A DNA stretch of 64,000 bases, taken from the NCBI GenBank assembly GCA_029975295.1, contig JARKPK010000023.1:1-64000 (forward strand), read 5' to 3'. This document shows, one piece after another, positions 52,590 through 60,681 of the stretch (positions within the stretch are counted from its first letter, which is position 1; the number at the start of each line of letters is the position of its first letter). The DNA comes from Thermoguttaceae bacterium (GTDB lineage: Bacteria > Planctomycetota > Planctomycetia > Pirellulales > Thermoguttaceae). A program made the position numbers and the translations under genes. A model generated the notes under the pieces. It worked only from the letters and a program-made list of their open reading frames with translations, was not told the DNA's origin and did not search any database.

Positions 52590-54305
52590 TCAATAGTCTG
52601 CCACGGTTTCCCGAATGACTTCTTCAATGGTGGTCGTTCCGCCGAACACCTTCTCCAAGCCCGAGGTGCGCAGCGGAATCATGCCCGATTGCAACGCGAT
52701 GTCGCGAATCTTTTCGGTCGAGGCGTTGCTGTTGATCGCCTCGCGGAGCCGATCGTTGACCGGCATGTACTCGAACAGGCCCGTCCGCCCCTTGAACCCC
52801 GTGTTGTTGCAGGCGGCGCAACCGCGACCGCGGTAGAACGTCTTTCCCAGCACGTCGTCGGGCGTCAGGTCCAATTGGGCCAGCGTTTCGGTGCTGGGAA
52901 CGGTGGGCTCTCGGCACTCTTTGCAAATGCGCCGCACCAAACGTTGGGCGAGCACGGCCTCCAAGGTGGCCGTCAGCAAGAACGGCGGCACGCCCATGTC
53001 GCGCATCCGCGTAACGGTCGATGGGGCGTCGTTGGTGTGCAGCGTGCTGAACACCAAGTGGCCGGTCAGCGACGCCTGCACGGCGATTTCCGCCGTTTCC
53101 AAGTCGCGGATTTCGCCCACGAGGATGATGTCGGGGTCTTGCCGCAAGATCGAACGCAGGCAGTGCGCAAAAGTGTTGCCGATCTGCGCATCGATGGGAA
53201 TCTGCACGATGCCGTCGATGTTGTACTCCACCGGATCTTCGGTGGTGATCAGCTTGTCTTCAATGCAATTCAACTCGTTCAGCGCGCCGTAAAGCGTCGT
53301 GGTCTTGCCCGAACCGGTCGGGCCGGTCACCAGCACGATGCCGTTGGGCCGGCGGATCACCTCGCGGAACGCTTCGAGGATGTTCTGCTCCATGCCCACT
53401 TTTTCCAGGTCGAGCATCACCACCGACCGGTCGAGCACCCGCATCACGATGCTTTCGCCGAACATCGTCGGCAAAACGCTGACGCGCAAATCGACGCGAT
53501 GGCCGCCCACGTTCAACTGAATGCGCCCGTCTTGCGGCAACCGTCGCTCGGCAATGTCGAGGTTGGCCATCACTTTGATTCGCGTGGTGATGGCGAACGC
53601 CAGATGCCGCGGCGGCGGCACCATTTCGTAAAGCACGCCGTCGGAGCGGATGCGAATCTTGAACTCGTTTTCGAACGGCTCGAAGTGCAAGTCGCTGGCA
53701 TGGTCCTTGATGGCCATCAACAGCACCATGTTCAGCAGCTTCCGCACCGGCGCGCTGTCGGCCAGGGCTTCGACGCTGGTCAGATCGAGCGTGTCTTTCT
53801 CGGCCGCCTGCACGGCGGCCAGCAGCTCGGCGTCTTGCTCCAACCCGGCGATCAGCGATTCCACACTTTCGCCGCCGACGGCGTAGTAGCGGTCGAGCGA
53901 CTTGCGTATGTCGCGCTCGGTGGCCACCACCGCGCGGATGTTGTACCCCAAGAAGCCCCGCAATTCGTCAATGATCGACAACTTCTGCGGATCGCACATG
54001 GCGATCGTCAGCGTGTTGTCTTCAAACGCCAGGGGAATGACTCGGTACATCTGAGCCATCGGCTCGGTGATGTAGCGAAGCACCTCGGGCGCAATCACCG
54101 CGTCGGCCAGCGACACGACCTGCATGCGGAATTGCTCGCCCAGCGCCTGGGCGAGCTGCTCGTCGGTAATCAAGCCCATGCTCAGCGCGATTTGCCCGAG
54201 CAACTCGCCGGGACGCTGCCGCTGCTCTTCCAGCAGCATCTCCAAGCGGTCTTCCGAAAGGAAGCCGAGATCGACCAGAATCTGACCGATACGCCGAATC
54301 GCCAT
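52590..54305 (-). CDS. PilB/GspE-like assembly ATPase
   Basis: 571 residues. N-terminal GspE domain (to about 170), then a RecA-like ATPase: Walker A G-P-T-G-S-G-K-T-T-T-L-Y and Walker B I-I-L-V-G-E-I-R-D. The zinc site has C-K-E-C near residue 475 and C-A-A-C about 35 residues later, the tetra-Cys motif of GspE/PilB. It powers pilus or pseudopilus extension from the cytoplasmic face. It precedes the PilC-like gene and follows PilT in transcription order. A second ATPase of the same type is encoded at 55.9-57.6 kb, so the cluster holds two assembly ATPases. Confidence 0.93.
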   Translation of the reverse strand: MAIRRIGQILVDLGFLSEDRLEMLLEEQRQRPGELLGQIALSMGLITDEQLAQALGEQFRMQVVSLADAVIAPEVLRYITEPMAQMYRVIPLAFEDNTLTIAMCDPQKLSIIDELRGFLGYNIRAVVATERDIRKSLDRYYAVGGESVESLIAGLEQDAELLAAVQAAEKDTLDLTSVEALADSAPVRKLLNMVLLMAIKDHASDLHFEPFENEFKIRIRSDGVLYEMVPPPRHLAFAITTRIKVMANLDIAERRLPQDGRIQLNVGGHRVDLRVSVLPTMFGESIVMRVLDRSVVMLDLEKVGMEQNILEAFREVIRRPNGIVLVTGPTGSGKTTTLYGALNELNCIEDKLITTEDPVEYNIDGIVQIPIDAQIGNTFAHCLRSILRQDPDIILVGEIRDLETAEIAVQASLTGHLVFSTLHTNDAPSTVTRMRDMGVPPFLLTATLEAVLAQRLVRRICKECREPTVPSTETLAQLDLTPDDVLGKTFYRGRGCAACNNTGFKGRTGLFEYMPVNDRLREAINSNASTEKIRDIALQSGMIPLRTSGLEKVFGGTTTIEEVIRETVADY

Positions 54306-54535
54306 GCGCCCAACTCCCCTCGCCGGTCGATCAACCGTGGCGAGCCTGTCTCCGGATGAACCTCACCGATGCTGCCGATCGATCGTCAGAACAACAATGC
54401 AGCCGCCCATGCGCCTTCCGCGCCCGCGAACCGGCCTATCACCCTTCGGCCCGGTTGCATCGTTCTCCTGAGCGTCAACAAACGATCTTCCTCTGAACAT
54501 CGACGACGATCGCCGGCTCGTCCGCTGATCCGAAC

Positions 54536-55669
54536 CTATTCGTCGCCGCCGCCGTTGCGATCCAGTCGCCCGCGCGCTTCTTCCTCGTCTTCGAACAGTC
54601 CCCGTTCGGCCCGCGCGATCTTCGAGGCCAATTCCTCGGGATTGTTCGCCTTCATCAGCACTTCTTTCTTCTCGACGATTCCATCGCGCCACAACTTGAA
54701 CATGTGATCGTCGAGCAATTGCATGCCCAACTTCGCCCCGGTTTGAATCGTCGAGGTGATGCGGAACGTCTTGTTTTCTCGAATCAGGTTGGCCACGGCC
54801 GGAGTGACCACCAGCATTTCGTAGGCGGCCACGCGCCCTCCGCCGATCTTCGGCAACAGCGCCTGCGAGAGGATGCCGATGATCGAAGTGGACAACTGCG
54901 TGCGAATCTGCTCTTGCTGATTGGTCGGAAAGACGTCGATGATGCGGTTGACCGTGCCCTGAGCCCCGGTGGTGTGCAGCGTGCCCAAGACAATATGCCC
55001 GGTTTCCGCGGCCGTGATCGCCGTTTCAATCGTCTCCAAGTCGCGCATTTCACCGACGAGAATCACGTCGGGATCTTGCCGCAACGCCCGGCGAATGGCC
55101 TCGGCGAACGTGGGCACGTCCACCCCCAATTCGCGCTGGTTGACCGTCGATTTCTTGTGTTGGTGATAGAACTCGACCGGGTCTTCGATGGTGATGATGT
55201 GGTGCTCGTAGTTCTCGTTGATGTAATCGACCATGGCCGCCAACGTGGTCGTCTTGCCCGACCCGGTCGGCCCGGTCACCAAAATCAAACCGCGGGGCCG
55301 CTCGCACAACTTGGCCAACACCGGCGGCGTGCCCAAATCCTTGAAGTTCAGCAGCTTATTGGGGATCTGCCGAAGCACCATCCCCACATAGCCCTTCTGC
55401 TTGAAGACCGAAACGCGGAACCGCGCCTGGTCGCCAAAGGCAAAGCCGAAGTCGCTGCCGCCCACCTCCTGAAGCTCCTGCTGGCAACGTTCCGGCGTAA
55501 TCGCCTTCATCAAGGCAACGGTGTCTTCCGGCTCGAGCGACTTGGTTTCCAGCCGCTTCATCTTCCCATCGAGCCGAATCACCGGCGGCTGCCCCACCGC
55601 AATGTGCAAGTCGCTTGCCTTGCGGTTGACCACCGTTTGCAGAAGTTTGTCGATCAGAATAGTTGCCAT
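54536..55669 (-). CDS. pilT: PilT twitching/retraction ATPase
   Basis: 377 residues, usual length for PilT. Walker A G-P-T-G-S-G-K-T-T-T-L-A, Walker B I-L-V-G-E-M-R-D and the His box G-T-L-H-T-T-G-A. The C-terminal N-L-I-R-E motif (here before N-K-T-F-R-I-T-S) is part of the A-I-R-N-L-I-R-E signature of PilT and is absent from PilB/GspE. No zinc cysteines. It drives pilus disassembly (retraction). Presence of PilT between two assembly ATPases argues for a retractable pilus rather than a pure type II secretion system. The acidic C-terminal tail of about 25 residues (E-D-E-E-E-A-R-G) is distinctive. Confidence 0.95.
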   Translation of the reverse strand: MATILIDKLLQTVVNRKASDLHIAVGQPPVIRLDGKMKRLETKSLEPEDTVALMKAITPERCQQELQEVGGSDFGFAFGDQARFRVSVFKQKGYVGMVLRQIPNKLLNFKDLGTPPVLAKLCERPRGLILVTGPTGSGKTTTLAAMVDYINENYEHHIITIEDPVEFYHQHKKSTVNQRELGVDVPTFAEAIRRALRQDPDVILVGEMRDLETIETAITAAETGHIVLGTLHTTGAQGTVNRIIDVFPTNQQEQIRTQLSTSIIGILSQALLPKIGGGRVAAYEMLVVTPAVANLIRENKTFRITSTIQTGAKLGMQLLDDHMFKLWRDGIVEKKEVLMKANNPEELASKIARAERGLFEDEEEARGRLDRNGGGDE

Positions 55670-55882
55670 TTGGCGAAGCGCCCTACTCGGTGACTTATTG
55701 CTGGTTGCCCCCGGCCTTGCCGCAAGCCGACGCGAGAACCGCGGAGATACCAGGTTGAATTTTGCGGAGAAGAAGTTGCTCTGTTCCGAGTGCCTTGCCC
55801 TGGCGAGGACATTATTGGCACGTGTGCCGAAAAAGGCACGTCAATTTCCATGGATTGCGTGGCGGCCCTCGCGGGAACCCGA

Positions 55883-57601
55883 TTATTCCGATTCCGACCG
55901 TTTCGCCACTCGAAGCACCTCGTCCAACGTTGTAATCCCTCGGCAGACCTTCGAAATGCCGTCCCAATACAACGTCCGCATCCCTTCGGTCATCGCGGCG
56001 CGACGAATCACTTCCGTCGGCGAGTTGTTAAACGTCAGCTCCCGAATCTTCGACGACATCAACATCAACTCGAAAATGCCCAAACGCCCCCGAAAACCAC
56101 TGCCTTGGCAGTTTCCGCAACCGCGACCCTTCATAAACGTGGCCTTGGCCGCCATTTCGGGCGTAATGCCTGCCGCCTCTAGCACTACCTCGCTCGGAGT
56201 GAACGGCTGCTTGCATTTCTGGCAAATCACGCGCACCAAACGTTGCGCCATGATCGCCACCACACTGCTTGAGACCAAGTAGGGCGGGATGCCCATATCG
56301 ATCAAACGTGTAATGGCACTGGGCGCATCGTTCGTATGAAGTGTACTGAAAACCAAGTGTCCAGTAAGAGATGCCTGGATGCCCATCTGCGCAGTCTCGG
56401 CATCTCGCATTTCTCCCACCAGAATCACGTTGGGGGCCTGACGCAGCATGGCGCGGATCACCCGGGCGAAGTCGAGGCCGATGTCGTGCCGAATCTCGAC
56501 TTGGTTCACCCCGGGCAGGTAGTATTCCACCGGATCCTCGGCCGTGATGATTTTCCGGTCGGGCGTGTTCAGCTCGTTCAGGGCCGCGTAAAGAGACGTG
56601 GTTTTCCCGGAACCCGTCGGGCCGGTCACCAGGATGATTCCGTTGGGCCGATTGATCAGGCTCCTGATTTTTTGATAGTCGTCGTCGGCAAAACCCAACT
56701 GACGCAGCCCGACCTTAATGCTGTCTTTATCCAAAATCCGCATGACGCACGATTGGCCATGCACCGATGGGATGATGCTGACGCGAAGATCGAGTTCCTT
56801 GTCGTTGACAGTCACCTTGATTCGGCCGTCTTGCGTACGACGCCGTTCGGCAATGTCGAGTTTCGAGAGAATCTTGATACGGGATAGGATCGCTCCCAAC
56901 AGACGCCGCGGGGGGCTATCGCGTTCCACCAGCACGCCATCGATCCGGTAGCGAACCCGAATTCGATCTTCAAACGGCTCGATGTGGATGTCCGACGCCC
57001 GAAGCTGCACCGCCTCGCTGATGATTAAGTGCACCAAACGGACGATCGGGGCGCTGCTTTCGTCAACGTCTTCCTGAGTGGCGGCAGAGTCGGCCTCGGT
57101 TTCGGTGAAGTCGATGGCCGTGTCGGTAAACTCTTGCAGCATCGAGTCGGCGCTTTCGCCCACCGTTTGCCCATAGTACCGATTGATCGCCTCAAGGATG
57201 GCCTCGCGGGGGGCCAAAACAGGCGTGATTCGCCGGTTGAGGATGAACTGGAGCTTGTCGAAAACGTCGTAGGCGTCGGGCTTGCTGACCACAACCTTCA
57301 GCTCGCCGTCGTCCTCGGCCAAAGGAATGATCGCGTTTTCGCGGGCGACCGACTCGGGCACCAGCTCCACGACCGACGGCGGGATGACCGCCTCGCTGAG
57401 CTTGACCCAATCCAAACCCCATTCCTGGGCCATTGCTCGCGTTACGTCTTCGCCGGTCGCATAGCCCAGCCGGATCAGTGCATCGGCCAGCTCCATGCCC
57501 GACTCTTTGGCCATCTGCTTGGCTTCGTCGAGCTGGTCGATGCTGACAACTTTCTGCCGGACAAGGATTTCGGCGAAATCCGATTTTCTTTTGGCCGCCA
57601 T
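55883..57601 (-). CDS. PilB/GspE-like assembly ATPase (second copy)
   Basis: 572 residues. Like the other ATPase it has an N-terminal GspE domain, a Walker A G-P-T-G-S-G-K-T-T-S-L-Y, Walker B V-I-L-V-G-E-M-R-D, and a zinc site C-Q-K-C ... C-G-N-C. The two ATPases are clearly diverged, differing at many positions and in the zinc-loop spacing, so this is not a recent duplication. AGGAG lies 6 bp before the ATG and overlaps the stop of a small upstream frame, which suggests translational coupling. A divergent promoter pair lies about 300 bp upstream. It may be specific to pilus extension, with the other used in secretion, or the two could form a mixed system; sequence cannot settle this. Confidence 0.93.
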   Translation of the reverse strand: MAAKRKSDFAEILVRQKVVSIDQLDEAKQMAKESGMELADALIRLGYATGEDVTRAMAQEWGLDWVKLSEAVIPPSVVELVPESVARENAIIPLAEDDGELKVVVSKPDAYDVFDKLQFILNRRITPVLAPREAILEAINRYYGQTVGESADSMLQEFTDTAIDFTETEADSAATQEDVDESSAPIVRLVHLIISEAVQLRASDIHIEPFEDRIRVRYRIDGVLVERDSPPRRLLGAILSRIKILSKLDIAERRRTQDGRIKVTVNDKELDLRVSIIPSVHGQSCVMRILDKDSIKVGLRQLGFADDDYQKIRSLINRPNGIILVTGPTGSGKTTSLYAALNELNTPDRKIITAEDPVEYYLPGVNQVEIRHDIGLDFARVIRAMLRQAPNVILVGEMRDAETAQMGIQASLTGHLVFSTLHTNDAPSAITRLIDMGIPPYLVSSSVVAIMAQRLVRVICQKCKQPFTPSEVVLEAAGITPEMAAKATFMKGRGCGNCQGSGFRGRLGIFELMLMSSKIRELTFNNSPTEVIRRAAMTEGMRTLYWDGISKVCRGITTLDEVLRVAKRSESE

Positions 57602-57609
57602 AGGGGCTC

Positions 57610-57831
57610 CTATCGAGGATCAGATTCGCTCGGCAACGAACCCGAGCGACCCAGCTCCGGTTCTACCGGACGAAACCCGACGCCCAAGCCGCTGCGCCGC
57701 TGCGAGCGTCGATAGACACAATTCCCCACCACTGCGAAAAGCGCGATAAGCAAGAACGACGGGCGCAAATAGCCGCCGCCAACACGGCATGCGCGCCCGG
57801 GGATCTTTGGCCGCTCTGGGGCTGCAATCAC
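57610..57831 (-). CDS. Possible small single-pass membrane ORF leading the pilus operon
   Basis: 73 codons from GTG (57831), with a TTG start five codons earlier as alternative. One hydrophobic segment (L-R-P-S-F-L-L-I-A-L-F-A-V-V-G) is followed by a basic stretch and a hydrophilic tail. Its TAG overlaps the AGGAG ribosome site of the PilB-like gene. It lies within the transcript predicted from the promoter at 57904-57932. There is no good ribosome site for its own start and no recognised family, so it could be chance. Confidence 0.3.
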   Translation of the reverse strand: MIAAPERPKIPGRACRVGGGYLRPSFLLIALFAVVGNCVYRRSQRRSGLGVGFRPVEPELGRSGSLPSESDPR

Positions 57832-57903
57832 TCCGCCCCGCCGCAACCAGGGACCGGAACGCCGAAAAAACGCCCTAGAGAGTCCGACACCATCGCCAAG
57901 TTT

Positions 57904-57932
57904 AGCCTACCGACGCAGGTTGCCCTTGTCAA
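57904..57932 (-). promoter_or_regulatory. Candidate minus-strand promoter of the pilus cluster
   Basis: Minus strand: perfect TTGACA (57932-57927), 17-bp spacer, TAGGCT (57909-57904). The leader would be about 295 nt to the PilB-like ATG, or about 65 nt to the small ORF. It faces away from the plus-strand promoter at 57943, with 10 bp between the two -35 boxes. Confidence 0.45.
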
Positions 57933-57942
57933 TCAATCCGCA

Positions 57943-57971
57943 TTGACGCCGCAAACCCGAATCGCCATAAT
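57943..57971 (+). promoter_or_regulatory. Candidate plus-strand promoter of barrel protein/phosphoesterase genes
   Basis: TTGACG (57943-57948), 17-bp spacer, CATAAT (57966-57971). Five of six matches in each box and the ideal spacing make this the best-looking promoter in the window. Predicted start near 57978. Confidence 0.65.
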
Positions 57972-58028
57972 CCGGCCCGTTTTTCTCCGAATCGTCGGAA
58001 TTCGCCCGGTTCCTCGCAGCCCCGGGGC

Positions 58029-59144
58029 TTGCCCTTGTTCCGGCCAACGAACGCCCGCAACGCCCGCCGCCCATGCTCAGCGGCCCGCTCAGGCCGATCG
58101 GCCCGGCCTGTCGGCTTGGCCCGTTCGACCCGTGTTGGCGTTGTCGGCACTCTTCTTTTTCTTATTGGTGCGAGTGCCTCTGCGGCGGGCGCGCGGTGGT
58201 TGCTTGGCGGGCGATGGGACGGGGCACGGATTCGTTGGGCGGTCGGCTTGTTGATCGTGCTGATGCTGGGCGTGGCCAACGCTTCGGCGCAATCCTCCGG
58301 TTCTCAGTCGCCTGTGGCCGAGGCCATCGACGGCGGCCGGTCGATTTACGACCCCGTCTTCCAAGGCCGCGAGCCGGCATCGGCCTGGATTGGCGGCCCA
58401 CGGCCCGAGTCGGAAACGCTCGGCGGCCCTTCGCCGATGTCGTCCGAAACCGATGCCGGCCCCGGATGGTTTGCGCGCCTTGCCGGACGGCCGAGAATGG
58501 GATCGCAAGTCCACCGCGAAAGCTGGTTGCGCCGCCCGCTGAACGCCACCTGGTTTCTCGGGGGCGTAGTAGGCAGTCCGATGATCGACGACTGGGTTCG
58601 CGGCGATGGCGGCGTGTTCGGCGGCGTTCGGCTCGGATGGGATTTCGATCACTACTGGGGCGCCGAGTTTCGACTTGCCTTCGGATCGATGCAACTGATC
58701 GATTCGCAACGCGCCGTCGATGCGCAGCACTGGCACGACTCACTCGCCGGTTTCAGCCCGAACGATCCATACTACCATCGCTTCGACGGCACGCGCAATG
58801 CCGACATGTTTCTCTACGACATCAACCTGCTCTATTATCCCCGGGGCGACGATCCGATTCGCCCTTATCTTACGGTTGGCATCGGCGGTGCTCAGTTCAC
58901 GCTGATCGACCGACTGGGCCGGAGCTACGAAGCGACGCTGCTGACCATGCCGTTCGGCATCGGCCTGAAGTACCATTGGACCGACTGGCTGGCGTTGCGC
59001 TTCGAGTTGTGCGACAACGTGTCGTTCGGCGCCGCCGGGTTATCGACGATGCACAACGTTTCGGTGGTGGGCGCCGCCGAATTCCGCCTGGGCGGCTCGC
59101 GGCGCAGCTACTGGCCGTGGACGCCCGGCAGGGCGTCGTGGTGA
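58029..59144 (+). CDS. Outer-membrane beta-barrel-type protein
   Basis: 371 residues from a TTG start. The C-terminal ~200 residues alternate Gly, aromatic and polar residues (F-G-G-V-R-L-G-W-D-F-D, R-P-Y-L-T-V-G-I-G-G-A, M-P-F-G-I-G-L-K-Y-H-W), as in small OmpA-like or OMP_b-brl barrels. The last strand, A-A-E-F-R-L-G-G, precedes a short tail. A hydrophobic segment W-A-V-G-L-L-I-V-L-M-L-G-V-A-N-A-S-A-Q looks like the real signal peptide, with cleavage near the Ala-Gln. The true start may then be TTG 58200; the first 57 residues are Arg/Ala-rich and poorly supported. Its stop is 7 bp before the metallophosphoesterase start, so the two are probably cotranscribed. Confidence 0.75.
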   Translation: MPLFRPTNARNARRPCSAARSGRSARPVGLARSTRVGVVGTLLFLIGASASAAGARWLLGGRWDGARIRWAVGLLIVLMLGVANASAQSSGSQSPVAEAIDGGRSIYDPVFQGREPASAWIGGPRPESETLGGPSPMSSETDAGPGWFARLAGRPRMGSQVHRESWLRRPLNATWFLGGVVGSPMIDDWVRGDGGVFGGVRLGWDFDHYWGAEFRLAFGSMQLIDSQRAVDAQHWHDSLAGFSPNDPYYHRFDGTRNADMFLYDINLLYYPRGDDPIRPYLTVGIGGAQFTLIDRLGRSYEATLLTMPFGIGLKYHWTDWLALRFELCDNVSFGAAGLSTMHNVSVVGAAEFRLGGSRRSYWPWTPGRASW

Positions 59145-59151
59145 TCGGCCC

Positions 59152-60378
59152 ATGAACGATGGAGCGATTAGGGCGTTGATCATCGCCGCCGCGGCGCTGG
59201 GGCACGGATTGCTTTGGCTGGGCGCGCTGAATCGGTTCCACGGAATGCCGTTCTCCCGACCGGCCATTCGCCGCGTCAACATTGCCATTGTCTTGTTGGC
59301 CGCCGGTTTACCCATCGCGTGGACCTGTTGGCGGGCGGCTTTCGGATGCGGGCCGATGGCGTGGGCCGACCAAGCCCTCTGGCTCAACGCCGGGCATCTC
59401 TTCTGCCGCGGTTATCTGGGCGTGTGCATTGCGGCCGCGGCGATCGGCTTGTCCGTCGGCATCGCGCGAATCATCGCCGACCGCCTCGCGCCCGAGCCGC
59501 CCGCCGTTTGCCGAGTGCTCAACTTCCCCCGAGCCGCTCCGCACCCTCTTCTGCGGATTCCGGGCAATCAAAGCCTGGAGGTGGCTCTGGTCGATCGCGA
59601 AATCGTGATGCCGCGTTGGCCGACCGAACTCGATGGGCTCAGCCTACTGCATCTCTCCGACTTGCACGTCTCGCCGCGGTTGGGCCGATCGTTCTTCACC
59701 GACGCGCTCACCTGCTGCGCGGGACGGCCCGCCGACTTGGCCGCCGTTACCGGCGATATTCTGGAAGACCCTGAATGCCTCGATTGGCTGCCCGACATTT
59801 TCGCCCGTCTTCGCGCGCCGCTGGGCGTATATTGGATTCGCGGAAACCACGAACTGAAATCCGACTCGGCTCGGCTCCGCGCCGCACTCGACGATTGCGG
59901 GCTTATTTGCCTCAGCGCCCGCTGGCTGCCGATTGCGTGCCGCGGCGCGTCGATCGTTTTGGCGGGCAACGAACTGCCCTGGTTCCCGCCGGCCGCCGCG
60001 ATGGATGCCGCACCCGCGCCGGCCCCCCTCGGCCCGCCGCGAATCGCCTTGCTGCACAGCCCCGATCAATTCGGCTGGGCTCAGCGCGAACAGTTCGACC
60101 TGGCCTTGGCCGGCCACGTCCACGGCGGACAAGTGCGACTGCCGCTGTTCGGTCCGCTGCTGGCGCCGAGTCGCCGCGGGCTGACCTACGCGCGGCGGAG
60201 CGTCTATCGCCGCGGGCCGACCGTGATGCACGTTAGTCGCGGGCTATCGGCCGAGTGGCCGCTCCGCATCGGCTGCCGCCCCGAAGTTGTGCGACTTATA
60301 CTGCGAGCCGCAGCGACAACAGCAGAGTCGCCGGGCCGCGCGGCCGGTTCATCGGACGAGATTCCCGCAGACACCTGA
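59152..60378 (+). CDS. Membrane-anchored metallophosphoesterase
   Basis: 408 residues. About three N-terminal hydrophobic helices precede a calcineurin-like phosphoesterase domain. Motifs in order: H-L-S-D-L-H-V-S (near residue 170, D-x-H), G-D-I-L-E-D, G-N-H-E and G-H-V-H-G-G-Q, the full set of metal ligands for a two-metal site. The layout matches YkoQ/YaeI-like membrane phosphoesterases of uncertain substrate (UDP-diacylglucosamine hydrolases are related). The ATG is 7 bp after the stop of the barrel-protein gene on the same strand. Active site looks intact. Confidence 0.88.
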   Translation: MNDGAIRALIIAAAALGHGLLWLGALNRFHGMPFSRPAIRRVNIAIVLLAAGLPIAWTCWRAAFGCGPMAWADQALWLNAGHLFCRGYLGVCIAAAAIGLSVGIARIIADRLAPEPPAVCRVLNFPRAAPHPLLRIPGNQSLEVALVDREIVMPRWPTELDGLSLLHLSDLHVSPRLGRSFFTDALTCCAGRPADLAAVTGDILEDPECLDWLPDIFARLRAPLGVYWIRGNHELKSDSARLRAALDDCGLICLSARWLPIACRGASIVLAGNELPWFPPAAAMDAAPAPAPLGPPRIALLHSPDQFGWAQREQFDLALAGHVHGGQVRLPLFGPLLAPSRRGLTYARRSVYRRGPTVMHVSRGLSAEWPLRIGCRPEVVRLILRAAATTAESPGRAAGSSDEIPADT

Positions 60379-60681
60379 AGCAAAATGCGCCGTCAGACCC
60401 GTTGATCGGCGCAAAAGCAACGCAACCGCGGAATCTCGGGCCGGCGATCGGACCATCGGCGGCGGTCCTCCGTTGGTCGGCCTCCTCTTTGCATTGCTGT
60501 TCCGAGGGTCGGCAAACAGGTCTGCACCATCAGCAAATCGGCTGACAGCGCAGGAAATCAGCCGGTCGCGCACGCAAGAGAACGGAATCGCATTCCCGCT
60601 TTCTCCAGAGCAGGGCGCGAAGCTGTTGATTGAGTAAACCGCCGGCTTTCCGAGACCGAAGCGAGCCGTTCTTCGAGCGAC
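60379..60681. other. Intergenic between convergent genes, with terminator hairpin
   Basis: 303 bases between the metallophosphoesterase (plus) and SGNH hydrolase (minus). It holds a hairpin listed as a minus-strand terminator. No gene is supported. Confidence 0.5.
60382..60413 (-). terminator. Putative intrinsic terminator of SGNH hydrolase gene
   Basis: On the minus strand TGCGCCG and CGGCGCA form a perfect 7-bp stem with a 14-nt loop, followed by TTTTGC. It lies about 270 nt after the SGNH hydrolase stop. Confidence 0.4.

Noticed and set aside
55815-55844. Promoter or terminator at the GGCACGTGTGCC...GGCACGTCAA palindrome before pilT
   Set aside because: It has a small GTGCC-GAAAAA-GGCAC hairpin, but neither a well-spaced -10/-35 pair nor a U-tract, so no function is assigned.
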